Shown in pieces: positions 26,527-35,562 of a stretch of DNA of 64,000 bases (position 1 is its first letter; each line of letters opens with the position of its first letter). This DNA comes from Microvirga terricola (GTDB lineage: Bacteria; Pseudomonadota; Alphaproteobacteria; Rhizobiales; Beijerinckiaceae): positions 124,001-188,000 of the forward strand of contig NZ_JAATJS010000003.1 in assembly GCF_011777495.1 (NCBI RefSeq). Direction: 5' to 3'. The notes below the pieces were generated by a model. That model did not search any database and was not told the origin of the DNA. It worked only from the letters and a program-made list of their open reading frames with translations. Position numbers and translations under genes: made by a program.

Positions 26527-27247
26527 GGCGCGCTCCCAATAAAAATTCCTTGTTGCCATCGCCGCCTTCGATGGGCGACGGGATCAGTCCCAGCGGCGTG
26601 AGGCCGAGGGACGAGACGAAGGCCGTCATATCCTCGCAGACCGCGCGATGCACGGCCTCATCCCGCACGATGCCCTTTTTCACGTGATCGCGCCCGGCTT
26701 CGAACTGCGGTTTCACGAGCACCGCGAGCGCGGCGCGGGGCTTCAACAAAGCGACGGCAGCGGGAAGAACGAGCTTCAACGAAATGAAGCTCACATCCGC
26801 CACGAGAAGATCAGCGGGTTCGGGGATCAGTGTTGAATTCAGCGTGCGTGCATCCGTGCCTTCAAAACTGATGACGCGCGGATCGTTCGCGACCTTCGCG
26901 TGAAGTTGACCATGTCCGACATCGACCGCATAGACACGCGCTGCGCCGCGCGACAGCAGCACCTCCGTGAAGCCGCCGGTCGAAGCGCCGATATCGAGAC
27001 AGGTGCAATCCTTCGGGTCGATGTGAAACGCATCGAGGGCAGCCGCGAGCTTCACGCCGCCGCGCGAGACATAAGGGTGCGGCTGTTGGGCTTCGATGAC
27101 AGCGTCGTCCGGCACGCCCTCGGAGGCTTTGCGCACCTTCACGCCGTTCACGGTCACCAGCCCGGCGGCAATGGCCTCCTGCGCCCGTGCGCGGCTTTCG
27201 AAAAAGCCACGCTCGACCAGAACCATGTCAGCGCGTTTGCGGGTCAT
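26519..27247 (-). CDS. tlyA: TlyA-family rRNA 2'-O-methyltransferase
   Basis: A 242-residue enzyme with an N-terminal S4 RNA-binding domain (residues 2-60: ADMVLVERGFFESRARAQEA) and a C-terminal FtsJ-like methyltransferase domain (DIGASTGGFTEVLL and LLVADVSFISLK). Mycobacterial TlyA methylates 16S and 23S rRNA ribose and is often misnamed hemolysin A. It overlaps the next gene by 8 bases in the same direction. In many Hyphomicrobiales tlyA follows dxs directly; here an SOD gene and a repeat element separate the two. Confidence 0.93.
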   Translation of the reverse strand: MTRKRADMVLVERGFFESRARAQEAIAAGLVTVNGVKVRKASEGVPDDAVIEAQQPHPYVSRGGVKLAAALDAFHIDPKDCTCLDIGASTGGFTEVLLSRGAARVYAVDVGHGQLHAKVANDPRVISFEGTDARTLNSTLIPEPADLLVADVSFISLKLVLPAAVALLKPRAALAVLVKPQFEAGRDHVKKGIVRDEAVHRAVCEDMTAFVSSLGLTPLGLIPSPIEGGDGNKEFLLGARRD

Positions 27248-27339
27248 GTGGGCCTCAAGGTCATAACGCTCGTCTCATCCTCATGATGACAGTCGCTGGA
27301 GCCGCCCTATGTCGCTTGCGGGAGCCAAGGGAGGAAACC

Positions 27340-28059
27340 ATGTCGACGATCAGCCGCCGCAACTTTCTGGTCGGTGCAACGGTGTTGAGCGCCAGCGCTG
27401 CCATTCCCCGCGCCCGGGCGCAAGCCCCCAGCGGTCCCTATCGGCTCGAACCGCTCCCTTACGCCTTCTCCAAGAACGAGCCGTGGATCGATGCCTTGAC
27501 CATGGAACTGCACCACGACAGGCATCATGCGGCGTATGTCGCCAATCTCAACGCTGCCCTCAGCCAGCATGGCGAAGCGGCCAAAATGCCGCTTCAGGAC
27601 CTTTTGGCCAATCTGGCGCAACTGCCTGAGACCATTCGCACCTCCGTTCGCAACAATGGCGGCGGACACGCCAATCACACGATGTTCTGGCAGCTCATGG
27701 GCGGTTCGGGTGGGATGCCCGATGGCGAGGTGAAGGCCGCCATCGACCGCGACCTTGGCGGGTTCGAGAAGTTCCAGGCCGATTTCGATGTCGGGGGCCT
27801 CGGCCAGTTCGGCTCGGGTTGGGTTTTCGTGACCGTTTCGTCGGAAGGCCGGCTCGCCATCGTCGCGAAACCGAACCAGGACACACCTCTCATGCAAGGA
27901 CAGCGCGTTCTGATGGGAAACGACGTGTGGGAGCACGCCTATTACCTCAAATACCAAAACCGCCGCGCGGATTACCTGAAAGCGTGGTGGAACGTGCTCG
28001 ACTGGAGCAAGATCAACCAGCGCTATGCCGCTGCGAAAGCGGGTACACTGACGATTTGA
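27340..28059 (+). CDS. Tat-exported Fe/Mn superoxide dismutase
   Basis: A 239-residue superoxide dismutase that dismutates superoxide, probably in the periplasm. The N-terminus has a twin-arginine signal (SRRNFLVGATVLSASAAIP, then ARAQ), unusual for the mostly cytoplasmic Fe/Mn family. Metal ligands are visible as His in LHHDRHHAAYV, His in NHTMFW, and the Asp/His pair in NDVWEHAYY. ATG 27340 follows a GGGAGGAAAC ribosome-binding site. It is on the opposite strand to tlyA and dxs, with a palindromic repeat right behind it, consistent with insertion into a conserved gene order. Confidence 0.92.
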   Translation: MSTISRRNFLVGATVLSASAAIPRARAQAPSGPYRLEPLPYAFSKNEPWIDALTMELHHDRHHAAYVANLNAALSQHGEAAKMPLQDLLANLAQLPETIRTSVRNNGGGHANHTMFWQLMGGSGGMPDGEVKAAIDRDLGGFEKFQADFDVGGLGQFGSGWVFVTVSSEGRLAIVAKPNQDTPLMQGQRVLMGNDVWEHAYYLKYQNRRADYLKAWWNVLDWSKINQRYAAAKAGTLTI

Positions 28060-28085
28060 GAGCGCCGGACCTGCCCACCTCTGTC

Positions 28086-28174
28086 TGTCATGGCCGGGCT
28101 TGTCCCGGCCATCTCGATCCTCGACCTGCGGCGGGAATGAAATCGAGATCACCGGGACAAGCCCGGTGATGACA
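28086..28174. repeat. 89-bp palindromic repeat element, TGTCAT...ATGACA
   Basis: Second copy of the family at 25174-25255. It starts with TGTCATGGCCGGGCTTGTCC and ends with the arm GGGACAAGCCCGGTGATGACA-type hairpin. The central part carries ATCTCGAT...ATCGAGAT, so the whole is nearly one long inverted repeat. It lies between the convergent SOD and dxs genes and could terminate both. Confidence 0.7.
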
Positions 28175-28211
28175 AGGGAGAGGAGAGTACGGACGCTGGA
28201 ACGGATTGCTG

Positions 28212-30119
28212 TTAAGCCCGCGCCTTGTGCGGCGCTTGGCGTCCGAGCGCTTCGAACACCTTGGTGACGATCCCCGCTGCATCGAGCCCGGCGGTCGCGT
28301 ACATGCGCTCCGGCTTGTCGTGATCGAGAAACACGTCGGGCAGAACCATGGAGCGGACCTTCAGCGTGCCGCGGTCGAGCGCGCCTTTGTCCGAGAGAAG
28401 CTGGAGCACATAAGCGCCAAAACCGCCGGCTGAGCCTTCCTCGATAGTGATCAGCACTTCATGCTCGCGGGCGAGGCGTAAGATGAGCTCCTCGTCGAGG
28501 GGCTTCGCGAAACGGGCATCCGCGACGGTGGTCGAGAGGCCGCGCGCTTCAAGATCCTCTGCGGCCTTGAGCGATTCCGCGAGGCGCGTGCCGAGCGAGA
28601 CAAGCGCGACACGGTTGCCTTCGCGCACGATGCGGCCCTTGCCGATGGTGAGCGGCACGCCCTTTTCGGGCAGCTCGACGCCGACGCCTTCGCCGCGCGG
28701 ATAGCGGAAGGCGATGGGGCCGTCATCATAGGCCGCGGCAGTCGCGACCATGTGGACGAGTTCCGCCTCGTCGGCGGCGGCCATCACCACCATGTTCGGC
28801 AGGCAGCCGAGATAGGCGATGTCGAACGAGCCCGCATGGGTCGGGCCGTCCGCGCCCACAAGACCGGCGCGGTCGAGTGCGAAGCGCACGGGCAGATTCT
28901 GGATCGCCACGTCGTGCACGATCTGGTCGTAGGCGCGCTGCAAGAAGGTGGAATAGATGGCGCAGAACGGCTTGTAGCCCTCCGTCGCCATGCCCGCCGC
29001 GAACGTCACGGCATGCTGCTCGGCAATGCCGACATCGAAGGTGCGGGTGGGGAATTCCTTGCCGAAAAGATCGATGCCGGTGCCGGAGGGCATCGCCGCC
29101 GTGATGGCGACGATCTTGTCGTCCTTGTGCGCTTCCTTGATCAGGCTTTCGCCAAAAACCTTGGTGTAGGAGGGGGCGTTCGCCTTGGCTTTCGCCTGCG
29201 CACCCGTCACCACATCGAAGGTGGCAACGCCGTGGTACTTGTCGGCGGAGGCTTCCGCCGGCGGATAACCCTTGCCCTTCTGCGTCACCACATGGACGAG
29301 GATCGGGCCGGTCTCCGAATCTCGCACGTTCTTCAGGATCGGCAGCAGGTGGTCGAGATTGTGCCCGTCGATGGGGCCGACGTAGTAGAAGCCGAGTTCC
29401 TCGAACATCGTGCCGCCGGTCCAGAACCCGCGGGCATATTCCTCGGCGCGGGCCGCCTTCTCGTAGAAGAACGTCGGCAGCTTCTTGGCCAGCTGCTTGG
29501 CCGCCTCGCGGATGCTGCGATAGGTGCCGCCGGAAACGAGGCGCGCAAGGTAGGACGACATCGCGCCGGTCGGCGGCGCAATCGACATGTCGTTGTCGTT
29601 GAGAATGACGATGAGGCGCGAATGCATAGCGCCCGCATTATTCATGGCCTCATAGGCCATGCCCGCCGACATGGCGCCGTCCCCGATAACGGCGATGACG
29701 TTGTTGGTCTTGCCCTCGAGATCCCGCGCCACGGCCATGCCGAGGCCAGCCGAGATCGAGGTGGAGGTGTGCGCCGCGCCGAAGGGGTCGTATTCGCTCT
29801 CCATCCGCTTGGTGAAGCCGGACAGTCCACCTGCCTGGCGCAGAGTGCGGATGCGGTCGCGACGGCCGGTGAGGATTTTGTGCGGATAGGCTTGATGTCC
29901 CACATCCCAGACCAGCCGGTCGCGCGGCGTGTCGAACACGTAATGGAGCGCAACCGTCAGTTCCACGACCCCGAGACCTGCGCCAAGATGGCCGCCGGTG
30001 ACGGAAACGGCGTTGATCGTCTCGGTCCGCAATTCATCCGCCAATTGCCGAAGCTGGTTTTCGGGGAGCTGGCGCAGATCGTCAGGAACGCGGATCGTGT
30101 CGAGAAGAGGTGTGGACAA
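28212..30119 (-). CDS. dxs: 1-deoxy-D-xylulose-5-phosphate synthase
   Basis: Thiamine-diphosphate enzyme condensing pyruvate and glyceraldehyde 3-phosphate, the first step of the MEP isoprenoid pathway. The product is about 635 residues. Motifs in order are [32 protein letters not shown], the ThDP motif [38 protein letters not shown] (transketolase pyrimidine part) and [15 protein letters not shown]. The start is uncertain: TTG 30119 gives the usual [19 protein letters not shown] beginning, while TTG 30173 adds 18 residues; neither has a strong ribosome-binding site. It is followed upstream by xseB, a common alphaproteobacterial pairing. Confidence 0.95.
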   Translation of the reverse strand: MSTPLLDTIRVPDDLRQLPENQLRQLADELRTETINAVSVTGGHLGAGLGVVELTVALHYVFDTPRDRLVWDVGHQAYPHKILTGRRDRIRTLRQAGGLSGFTKRMESEYDPFGAAHTSTSISAGLGMAVARDLEGKTNNVIAVIGDGAMSAGMAYEAMNNAGAMHSRLIVILNDNDMSIAPPTGAMSSYLARLVSGGTYRSIREAAKQLAKKLPTFFYEKAARAEEYARGFWTGGTMFEELGFYYVGPIDGHNLDHLLPILKNVRDSETGPILVHVVTQKGKGYPPAEASADKYHGVATFDVVTGAQAKAKANAPSYTKVFGESLIKEAHKDDKIVAITAAMPSGTGIDLFGKEFPTRTFDVGIAEQHAVTFAAGMATEGYKPFCAIYSTFLQRAYDQIVHDVAIQNLPVRFALDRAGLVGADGPTHAGSFDIAYLGCLPNMVVMAAADEAELVHMVATAAAYDDGPIAFRYPRGEGVGVELPEKGVPLTIGKGRIVREGNRVALVSLGTRLAESLKAAEDLEARGLSTTVADARFAKPLDEELILRLAREHEVLITIEEGSAGGFGAYVLQLLSDKGALDRGTLKVRSMVLPDVFLDHDKPERMYATAGLDAAGIVTKVFEALGRQAPHKARA

Positions 30120-30221
30120 CGGTGTTCTCGCTTGGCCTTGGCAAGCGGCCTGATAGTGGAAATAGGGAATCAAACAAGCTTGGTCAAACGGCAGGCTTGG
30201 CCGTTTTCCGCGAAAAACAAG

Positions 30222-30485
30222 CTATTCGGGTACGTCGAGCGGGGTAGTCCCAGCGGCTTGGCCATCCGGGCCGATGGTGATCTTCTCGATCCGGGCCTCG
30301 GCCTTCTTCAGAAGCTGCTCACAATGCTTCTTCAGGGCCTCGCCGCGCTCGTAGATCGCAATCGAATCCTCGAGGGGCACGTCGCCGCGCTCGAGCCGGC
30401 GCACGATTTCCTCAAGCTCGGCCAGAGCCTTCTCGAAGGGAAGGGCCTCGATGGAAGTGGTATCAGTCATGCCGTGATCCGCCAT
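30222..30485 (-). CDS. xseB: Exodeoxyribonuclease VII small subunit
   Basis: An 87-residue helical subunit of exonuclease VII, which degrades single-stranded DNA with the large XseA subunit. The family signature is clear: [20 protein letters not shown], then [19 protein letters not shown], and [12 protein letters not shown]. An internal ATG at 30470 would remove five residues and is equally possible. The gene lies just upstream of dxs on the same strand. xseA is not in the window. Confidence 0.93.
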   Translation of the reverse strand: MADHGMTDTTSIEALPFEKALAELEEIVRRLERGDVPLEDSIAIYERGEALKKHCEQLLKKAEARIEKITIGPDGQAAGTTPLDVPE

Positions 30486-30537
30486 TCTCGTGATCTGGCG
30501 TTATGCGGATTGCGGGGCCTCATGGCAAGTTGTCCGG

Positions 30538-31080
30538 TCAAGCCGCCTGCATCGCGCCTTTGGTCAAGGGCAAGGCAAACGGCGTCCCCTCATAGGCATC
30601 CGCGCCGCGGCCGATGCGTGAGATGGCGTCGACCATACGGCCCTGGCGGCTCAGAATATCGTCCGCGAGGGCGACAAGCCGGGGATTAGGGGTCGCGCTT
30701 GCGGAGGCCCGCCGCAGGGCTGCCGCCACGGCGGCTTCGTCCTGGTCGGGCCCGAGGGCACAGGCCGAGATATAGGCCGCCGCCGTCGAGCGGCTGATTC
30801 CCGCGAAGCAATGGAAGACGAGGGGGCGTTGCCGATCCCAAGCGCGGACGAAGGTGAGCAGCTGCTCGATATGATGGGCCTCCGGCAGGATATGGCCCTC
30901 CAGCGGCTCCACGATATCGCTGATGCCGATGAAGAGGTGCCGCTCGGCCAGGATCGTCGCCGGGCGCTCGACGGGCGATCCCACATTCATCAGCGTCACC
31001 ATATGGCTGGCGTCGGTGGCGGCGACAGTCTCGTGCAGGCGCGAAAGAGGGCTCACATACAGGCTCGACATGGTGTGCAT
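30538..31080 (-). CDS. Tyrosine/dual-specificity phosphatase-like protein
   Basis: A 180-residue protein with the cysteine phosphatase P-loop HCFAGISRSTAAAY (HCxxGxSRS) near residue 90. The aspartate in the preceding ISDIVEP segment could be the general acid. The compact size and lack of other domains match small bacterial protein-tyrosine-phosphatase-like proteins; the substrate is not known. ATG 31080 is used, with a second ATG at 31071. It lies between xseB and an HD-domain gene on the same strand. Confidence 0.82.
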   Translation of the reverse strand: MHTMSSLYVSPLSRLHETVAATDASHMVTLMNVGSPVERPATILAERHLFIGISDIVEPLEGHILPEAHHIEQLLTFVRAWDRQRPLVFHCFAGISRSTAAAYISACALGPDQDEAAVAAALRRASASATPNPRLVALADDILSRQGRMVDAISRIGRGADAYEGTPFALPLTKGAMQAA

Positions 31081-31131
31081 CTTTATTGTCGTTTGTCGTT
31101 GTGCGCGGCGTACCCGATTTCGATGGCCGTA

Positions 31132-31731
31132 TCAGGGCGGCGTGGCCGTGACCTCGAGAGCCCGGGCGCGAAAGCGCTCCTGCGCCTCCATGACGGGCCA
31201 AGGTTCGAGATAGGTCAGGATCGAGCGAGGCAGGGGCTCTGGCCGACCGAAGAACTTGATCGCCTCCTCGCGGGCGAAGCCTGCAAGCGTAGTCGCTTCC
31301 AAGAACGCCGCCTGCCTATCCGCACGCTTGATGAAGCGTTTGAGGATCGCCGAGGGCTCCGGCGGCAGGCCGTAATGGATGTGAATGGCCGCGAGCAGCC
31401 GCCCCTCGACGGCCTTGTAGGCATCGCCGATCACCGCCTTGAAGGGCGAGATGATGTCGCCGATCACGTATTCCGGCGCGTCGTGCAAAAGCACCGCAAG
31501 CCGCCAGGCGCGCGACATGTCGGGGTTCAACTCGTTGGCGATGGCTTCCACCAGCAGGCTGTGCTGCGCCACGGAAAAGATGTGCGTGCCGCTGGTCTGG
31601 CCGTTCCAGCGTGCGACGCGCGCAAGGCCGTGAGCGATATCGTCCAGCTCCACATCGAGCGGCGAGGGATCGAGCAGGTCGAGCCGCCGCCCCGAGAGCA
31701 TGCGCTGCCAGACGCGCGGTTCTTTTGTCAT
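31132..31731 (-). CDS. HD-domain hydrolase (YfbR-like)
   Basis: A 199-residue metal-dependent phosphohydrolase. HD-fold ligands are visible: the His in QHSLLVEAIA, the HD pair in VLLHDAPEYVIGD and a later Asp in IKRADRQAAF. The pattern resembles E. coli YfbR, a 5'-deoxynucleotidase, but the substrate is an inference. ATG 31731 overlaps the stop of tag by one base (TGATG), so the two are translationally coupled; a longer frame to 31758 is unlikely. Confidence 0.85.
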   Translation of the reverse strand: MTKEPRVWQRMLSGRRLDLLDPSPLDVELDDIAHGLARVARWNGQTSGTHIFSVAQHSLLVEAIANELNPDMSRAWRLAVLLHDAPEYVIGDIISPFKAVIGDAYKAVEGRLLAAIHIHYGLPPEPSAILKRFIKRADRQAAFLEATTLAGFAREEAIKFFGRPEPLPRSILTYLEPWPVMEAQERFRARALEVTATPP

Positions 31732-32339
31732 CACAGCTTCTCGGCGAGCGCCGCACATTCCGCGTGGCGGTAGCAGCCGGTCAGGTGATCGTTGACCATG
31801 CCGACCGCCTGCATGAAGGCATAGACGATGGTGGGGCCGACGAAGTTGAAGCCTTCCGCCTTCAGCGCCTTGGAGATTTTCCGCGATATATCGGTCTCAG
31901 GCTGGATCTGCCCCCGATGCTTGAGGTTGTTCTGGATCGGACGTCCGTCGATGAAATCCCAGAGAAAGTCCGAGAAGCCGCCGCGCTCCTGAATCGCGAG
32001 CCATGCACGCGATCCGGCGATGGTCGCCTCGATCTTCGCGCGGTTGCGCACGATGCCAGTGTCCAGCATCAGCGCCTCGACCTTGGTCGGGTTGAAGCGG
32101 GCGATCTTCTCCGGCGCGAAGCCGACGAAAGCTTTGCGGAAATTGTCCCGCTTGCGCAGAATGGTGATCCACGAAAGACCGGCCTGGAAGCCGTCGAGGA
32201 TCAGCTTCTCGAACAGGGCGCGGTCGTCGAATTCCGGCACGCCCCATTCGGTGTCGTGATAGGTGACATAAAGAGGGTCGGTGCCGGGCCACCAGCAGCG
32301 GGTCTTGTTGTCGGGGTGAAGGATCAGTCCGTCTGTCAT
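31731..32339 (-). CDS. tag: DNA-3-methyladenine glycosylase I
   Basis: A 202-residue base-excision repair enzyme removing 3-methyladenine from alkylated DNA. Family motifs are RCWWPGTDPLYVTYHDTEWG with the zinc-site Cys, QAGLSWITILRKRDNFRKAF, NFVGPTIVYAFMQAVGMVNDH and the Cys/His of GCYRHAEC near the C-terminus. The catalytic Glu is expected in the HDTEWG segment. It is coupled by stop-start overlap to the HD-domain gene. Confidence 0.95.
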   Translation of the reverse strand: MTDGLILHPDNKTRCWWPGTDPLYVTYHDTEWGVPEFDDRALFEKLILDGFQAGLSWITILRKRDNFRKAFVGFAPEKIARFNPTKVEALMLDTGIVRNRAKIEATIAGSRAWLAIQERGGFSDFLWDFIDGRPIQNNLKHRGQIQPETDISRKISKALKAEGFNFVGPTIVYAFMQAVGMVNDHLTGCYRHAECAALAEKL

Positions 32340-32386
32340 GACCGCAGATGTAGCCGTCTTGCAGACGAACGGGAAGACACCCCCGG

Positions 32387-33028
32387 CTAGCTCTTCGCGC
32401 CCCGAGTCTCCACGAGGTCCGCCATGGCGTGCGCTTCCTCATGCGCGTCGTCCCGCAGGCCCGCCGCCACGCGCTGGCGATCGGTGTCCGACCGGTTCTG
32501 GCTGACCTTCCACTTGCCCTCGATGCGGGTGACCTCGATCTCCACGCCAACGATGCCCTTGAGCTGCGCGGCCAGGAAATCGGCGGGGGCATCGGCGGTC
32601 GACCAGGGCTCTGGCCGGCCGGCCTCCTGATGGCGGGTCACATCGCTGATCTGGCGCAGCAGCCACTCGGGATCGTCGATGGCGCGCATGCGGCCATAGG
32701 CCTGCACGATGACATAGTTCCACGTCGGTACGACCTTGCCGGTCTCGCGCTTCGCCTCGTACCAGGACGGCGTGATGTAGCTCTCGACACCCTGGAAGAC
32801 GACCAGCGCCTCCTGCGCCGGGTCAAAGTCCCGCCATTGCTGGTTCGCCCGCGAGAGATGCGCCCGCAAGGTTCCGAGTGGCGAGGCCGAGGCATCGAGC
32901 GCGAATGGGATCGGGTTGGCGATGAGGCCGCTGCTGCCGTTGGTGACGAGAAGCCCGAGCGGATGCGCCTGGATCAGTGCGTGCTGAACGTCGAGGCGTT
33001 CTTCTTTGAAGTGCGGCGGTTGGTACAT
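32387..33028 (-). CDS. PaiB-family FMN-binding protein
   Basis: A 213-residue protein of the PaiB/FMN-binding split-barrel family, annotated from Bacillus as a negative regulator. Typical segments are MYQPPHFKEERLDVQHALI, PLGLLVTNGSSGLIANPIPF, AHLSRANQQW, ESYITPSWYEAKRETGKVVP TWNY and the KWKVSQNR motif. Whether it acts as a regulator or a flavoenzyme is not evident from the sequence. The ATG at 33028 starts the family similarity directly. It lies 48 bases upstream of tag on the same strand. Confidence 0.9.
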   Translation of the reverse strand: MYQPPHFKEERLDVQHALIQAHPLGLLVTNGSSGLIANPIPFALDASASPLGTLRAHLSRANQQWRDFDPAQEALVVFQGVESYITPSWYEAKRETGKVVPTWNYVIVQAYGRMRAIDDPEWLLRQISDVTRHQEAGRPEPWSTADAPADFLAAQLKGIVGVEIEVTRIEGKWKVSQNRSDTDRQRVAAGLRDDAHEEAHAMADLVETRGAKS

Positions 33029-33126
33029 GGCGGGCCTGCAATGGTGTTATGGACAGGCTAAAGGCAAGCGCCTGCCCCTGACCAATCAAAATTCCCGATT
33101 GCCACCATCACACGCTGCGATGGATG

Positions 33127-33993
33127 TTAAACCTCACCGGGGAAGGGAAAGCCGATCCAGCTCGGCTTTTGCAATTGCACCGGAATGCCGCCTGCGCGGA
33201 TCGTCTCGCCCGCCGCCAGCGCATCGGAGGCCCGGTCGAGGCGGATCATTAGCAGGCCCTTGCCGTCCGCGCCGGTGCCCGTCTTGCCGAGGGATTTGTC
33301 GCCCGCCATCACCTCCGCGCCGACCTCGGCGGCAAAGCCGCCTTCGTAGGTTGCGGGCACCATGCGGGTGCGGGCGGTGCCGCGGTGCTGCATGCGCGAC
33401 ACGACCTCCTGGCCGACATAGCAGCCCTTGTCGAAATCGACGCCGTGGAGCTGATCCATCAGCGCCTCGTGCGGAAAGGCATTGCCGAACAGGAAATCCC
33501 GCCCGCCTTCCGGCACGCCGAGCGCGATGCGGTGGGCGTGGTACTGCTCAGCCGGGACTTTCGCGAATTCGGCGGCGTCCTCGGCGGCAACAAGCGCGCG
33601 CCAGCCGAGCGCGGACAGGCGCGGATCGCCGGCGATCAGCCCCGCTTCGTCGCCAGGCTTCGGCGCATCCCAACCCGCAATGACCGCAAGCTTGTCCGAG
33701 AGATCCTCAATCGCGACCTTTGCCCGCAACTTGTAGAAGGTGAGGCGCTTGGCAAGGTCAGCGGCATAGCCTTTCAGCACATCGAGATAATATCCGCCGC
33801 CGATCTCAGCAGGGGCCTCGAAGACGATGAAGTCGAACAGGATTTTTCCCTGCGGCGTCAGCAAGGCGCCGAGCCGGGCCGTCTGCGGCGAGACCCGGTG
33901 CATGTCACAGGTGACAAGGTTGTCCAGAAAAGTCTTGGCGTCCTCGCCGGAAACCCGTACCACGCCCCGGTCGGCCAAATGAGCTGACGGCAT
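33127..33993 (-). CDS. ygfZ: Folate-binding protein YgfZ (iron-sulfur cluster assembly)
   Basis: A 288-residue aminomethyltransferase-like (T-protein fold) protein that uses tetrahydrofolate to support maintenance of iron-sulfur enzymes. The diagnostic signature is KGCYVGQEVVSRMQHRG near residue 187. The N-terminus VVRVSGEDAKTFLDNLVTCD is also typical. It is divergent from the dihydroorotase-like gene at 34111, with 117 bases between them holding no recognisable gene. Confidence 0.93.
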   Translation of the reverse strand: MPSAHLADRGVVRVSGEDAKTFLDNLVTCDMHRVSPQTARLGALLTPQGKILFDFIVFEAPAEIGGGYYLDVLKGYAADLAKRLTFYKLRAKVAIEDLSDKLAVIAGWDAPKPGDEAGLIAGDPRLSALGWRALVAAEDAAEFAKVPAEQYHAHRIALGVPEGGRDFLFGNAFPHEALMDQLHGVDFDKGCYVGQEVVSRMQHRGTARTRMVPATYEGGFAAEVGAEVMAGDKSLGKTGTGADGKGLLMIRLDRASDALAAGETIRAGGIPVQLQKPSWIGFPFPGEV

Positions 33994-34110
33994 GTCCCGC
34001 TCCAGTTGCTCTCACTGCCTGCGTGACATATGCCTGCCTGGCTCAGGGCTCAAGAGCTTTGCGGCGGCATGCTCTGGAAAGCGTGACCAGCCATCGGTTC
34101 GGCGATTGGA

Positions 34111-35454
34111 GTGAAAAGCGTGTCCCAGACCTTTGATCTGATCCTTAAAGGCGGCGTCGTCGTGAATCACGATGGGCGTGCCGAGCGCGATGTCGGCGTG
34201 AGGGGCGGGAGCATCGCTGCCATCGGCGACCTGTCGCGCGCCTCCGCCGGGCGAGAGATCGATTGTCGCGGCCTGCACATCTTGCCCGGCGTCATCGACA
34301 CGCAGGTGCATTTCCGCGAGCCCGGTCTCGATCATAAGGAAGATCTCGAATCCGGCTCCCGCGCCGCCGTCATGGGCGGCGTCACGACCGTGTTCGAAAT
34401 GCCCAACACCAATCCGCAGACCACGAGCGCGGAGACGCTCGCGGACAAGATCAAGCGCGGGCATCACCGCATGCATTGCGACTTCGCCTTCTGGGTCGGC
34501 GGCACGCATGAGAACGTGAACGACATTCCCGATCTTGAGCGCCTGCCGGGCGCCGCGGGCATCAAGGTGTTCATGGGCTCCTCCACCGGCTCGCTGCTTG
34601 TCGAGGATGACGAGGGCATCGCCAACATTCTGCGCCGCACGCGCCGCCGCGCCGCCTTCCATTCGGAAGACGAAGCGATGCTGCGCGAACGCAAGAACCT
34701 TCGCATCGAAGGTGATCCGCGCTCGCATCCCGTCTGGCGCTCGGCGGAAGTCGCGCTCACCTGCACGCAGCGCCTCCTGCGCATCGCGAAGGAGACCGGC
34801 GCGCGCATTCACGTGCTGCATGTGACCACCGCAGAAGAGATGGCGCTGCTGAAAGACTACAAGGATCTCGCCTCGGTCGAGGTGACGCCACATCACCTCA
34901 CGCTTGTGGCACCGGATGCCTATGAGCGCCTCGGCACCTATGTGCAGATGAACCCGCCCGTGCGCGACGAATATCATCGTCATGCGCTGTGGGAGGGACT
35001 CGACGAAGGCATTGCGGATATTCTCGGCTCCGACCACGCGCCGCATACGCGCGAGGAGAAGGACCAGACCTATCCCAACACGCCTTCCGGCATGACCGGC
35101 GTGCAGACTCTCGTGCCGATCATGCTCGACCATGTGAATGCAAGCCGCCTGACGCTGGAGCGCTTCGTCGATCTCACGAGCGCCGGGCCGAAGCGCCTCT
35201 TCGGCATCGCGAAGAAGGGCCGCATCGCTGCAGGATACGATGCCGACTTCACCATCGTCGATTTGAAACGCCGCGAGACGATCACCAACGATTGGATCGC
35301 CTCCAAATGCGGCTGGACGCCTTATGATGGCGTCACCGTCACCGGCTGGCCCATCGGCACCATCGTGCGCGGCAATGTGGTGATGTGGGACGGCGCGCTC
35401 GATGCGTCGTCACAGGGCGAGGCGGTAAAGTTCGAGGAAACGCTGCGCGGATAA
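34111..35454 (+). CDS. Dihydroorotase-like amidohydrolase with altered HxH motif
   Basis: A 447-residue amidohydrolase of the class I dihydroorotase/allantoinase group, which cyclises carbamoyl-aspartate or hydrolyses related cyclic amides. Family landmarks are DCRGLHILPGVID, then QVHFREPGLDHKEDLESGSR, the AIKVFMGSS-type lysine segment, HVLHVTTAEEM, VTPHHL, and LGSDHAPHT. The usual metal-binding HxH reads Q-V-H here: the first ligand is Gln. This Gln form is, as I recall, typical of a paralogous group in Hyphomicrobiales. GTG 34111 or GTG 34120 may be the start. Substrate uncertain; pyrimidine biosynthesis is possible. Confidence 0.85.
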   Translation: MKSVSQTFDLILKGGVVVNHDGRAERDVGVRGGSIAAIGDLSRASAGREIDCRGLHILPGVIDTQVHFREPGLDHKEDLESGSRAAVMGGVTTVFEMPNTNPQTTSAETLADKIKRGHHRMHCDFAFWVGGTHENVNDIPDLERLPGAAGIKVFMGSSTGSLLVEDDEGIANILRRTRRRAAFHSEDEAMLRERKNLRIEGDPRSHPVWRSAEVALTCTQRLLRIAKETGARIHVLHVTTAEEMALLKDYKDLASVEVTPHHLTLVAPDAYERLGTYVQMNPPVRDEYHRHALWEGLDEGIADILGSDHAPHTREEKDQTYPNTPSGMTGVQTLVPIMLDHVNASRLTLERFVDLTSAGPKRLFGIAKKGRIAAGYDADFTIVDLKRRETITNDWIASKCGWTPYDGVTVTGWPIGTIVRGNVVMWDGALDASSQGEAVKFEETLRG

Positions 35455-35475
35455 TCGCGCCAAGGGGCGGTGAGG

Positions 35476-35518
35476 GCATGATCGAGATGGGCGAAAAGAC
35501 TGCTCGTCACGATCATGC
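35476..35518. repeat. Imperfect palindrome GCATGATCG...CGATCATGC
   Basis: A 9-bp inverted repeat (35476-35484 and 35510-35518) with further CATGATC/GATCATG-like motifs to 35560. It lies after the dihydroorotase-like gene and before a convergent gene. It resembles the GATCATGC palindromes dispersed in Hyphomicrobiales and may act as a bidirectional terminator. Confidence 0.45.
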
Positions 35519-35562
35519 GGAAAGATAAGAACGAGATCATGTCCGAGCGGACAAGATCGTGC

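Noticed and set aside
28752..30689. A 645-codon open frame on the plus strand across dxs
   Set aside because: It is the antisense shadow of dxs and xseB, whose motifs are unmistakable. Long antisense frames are expected in GC-rich DNA.
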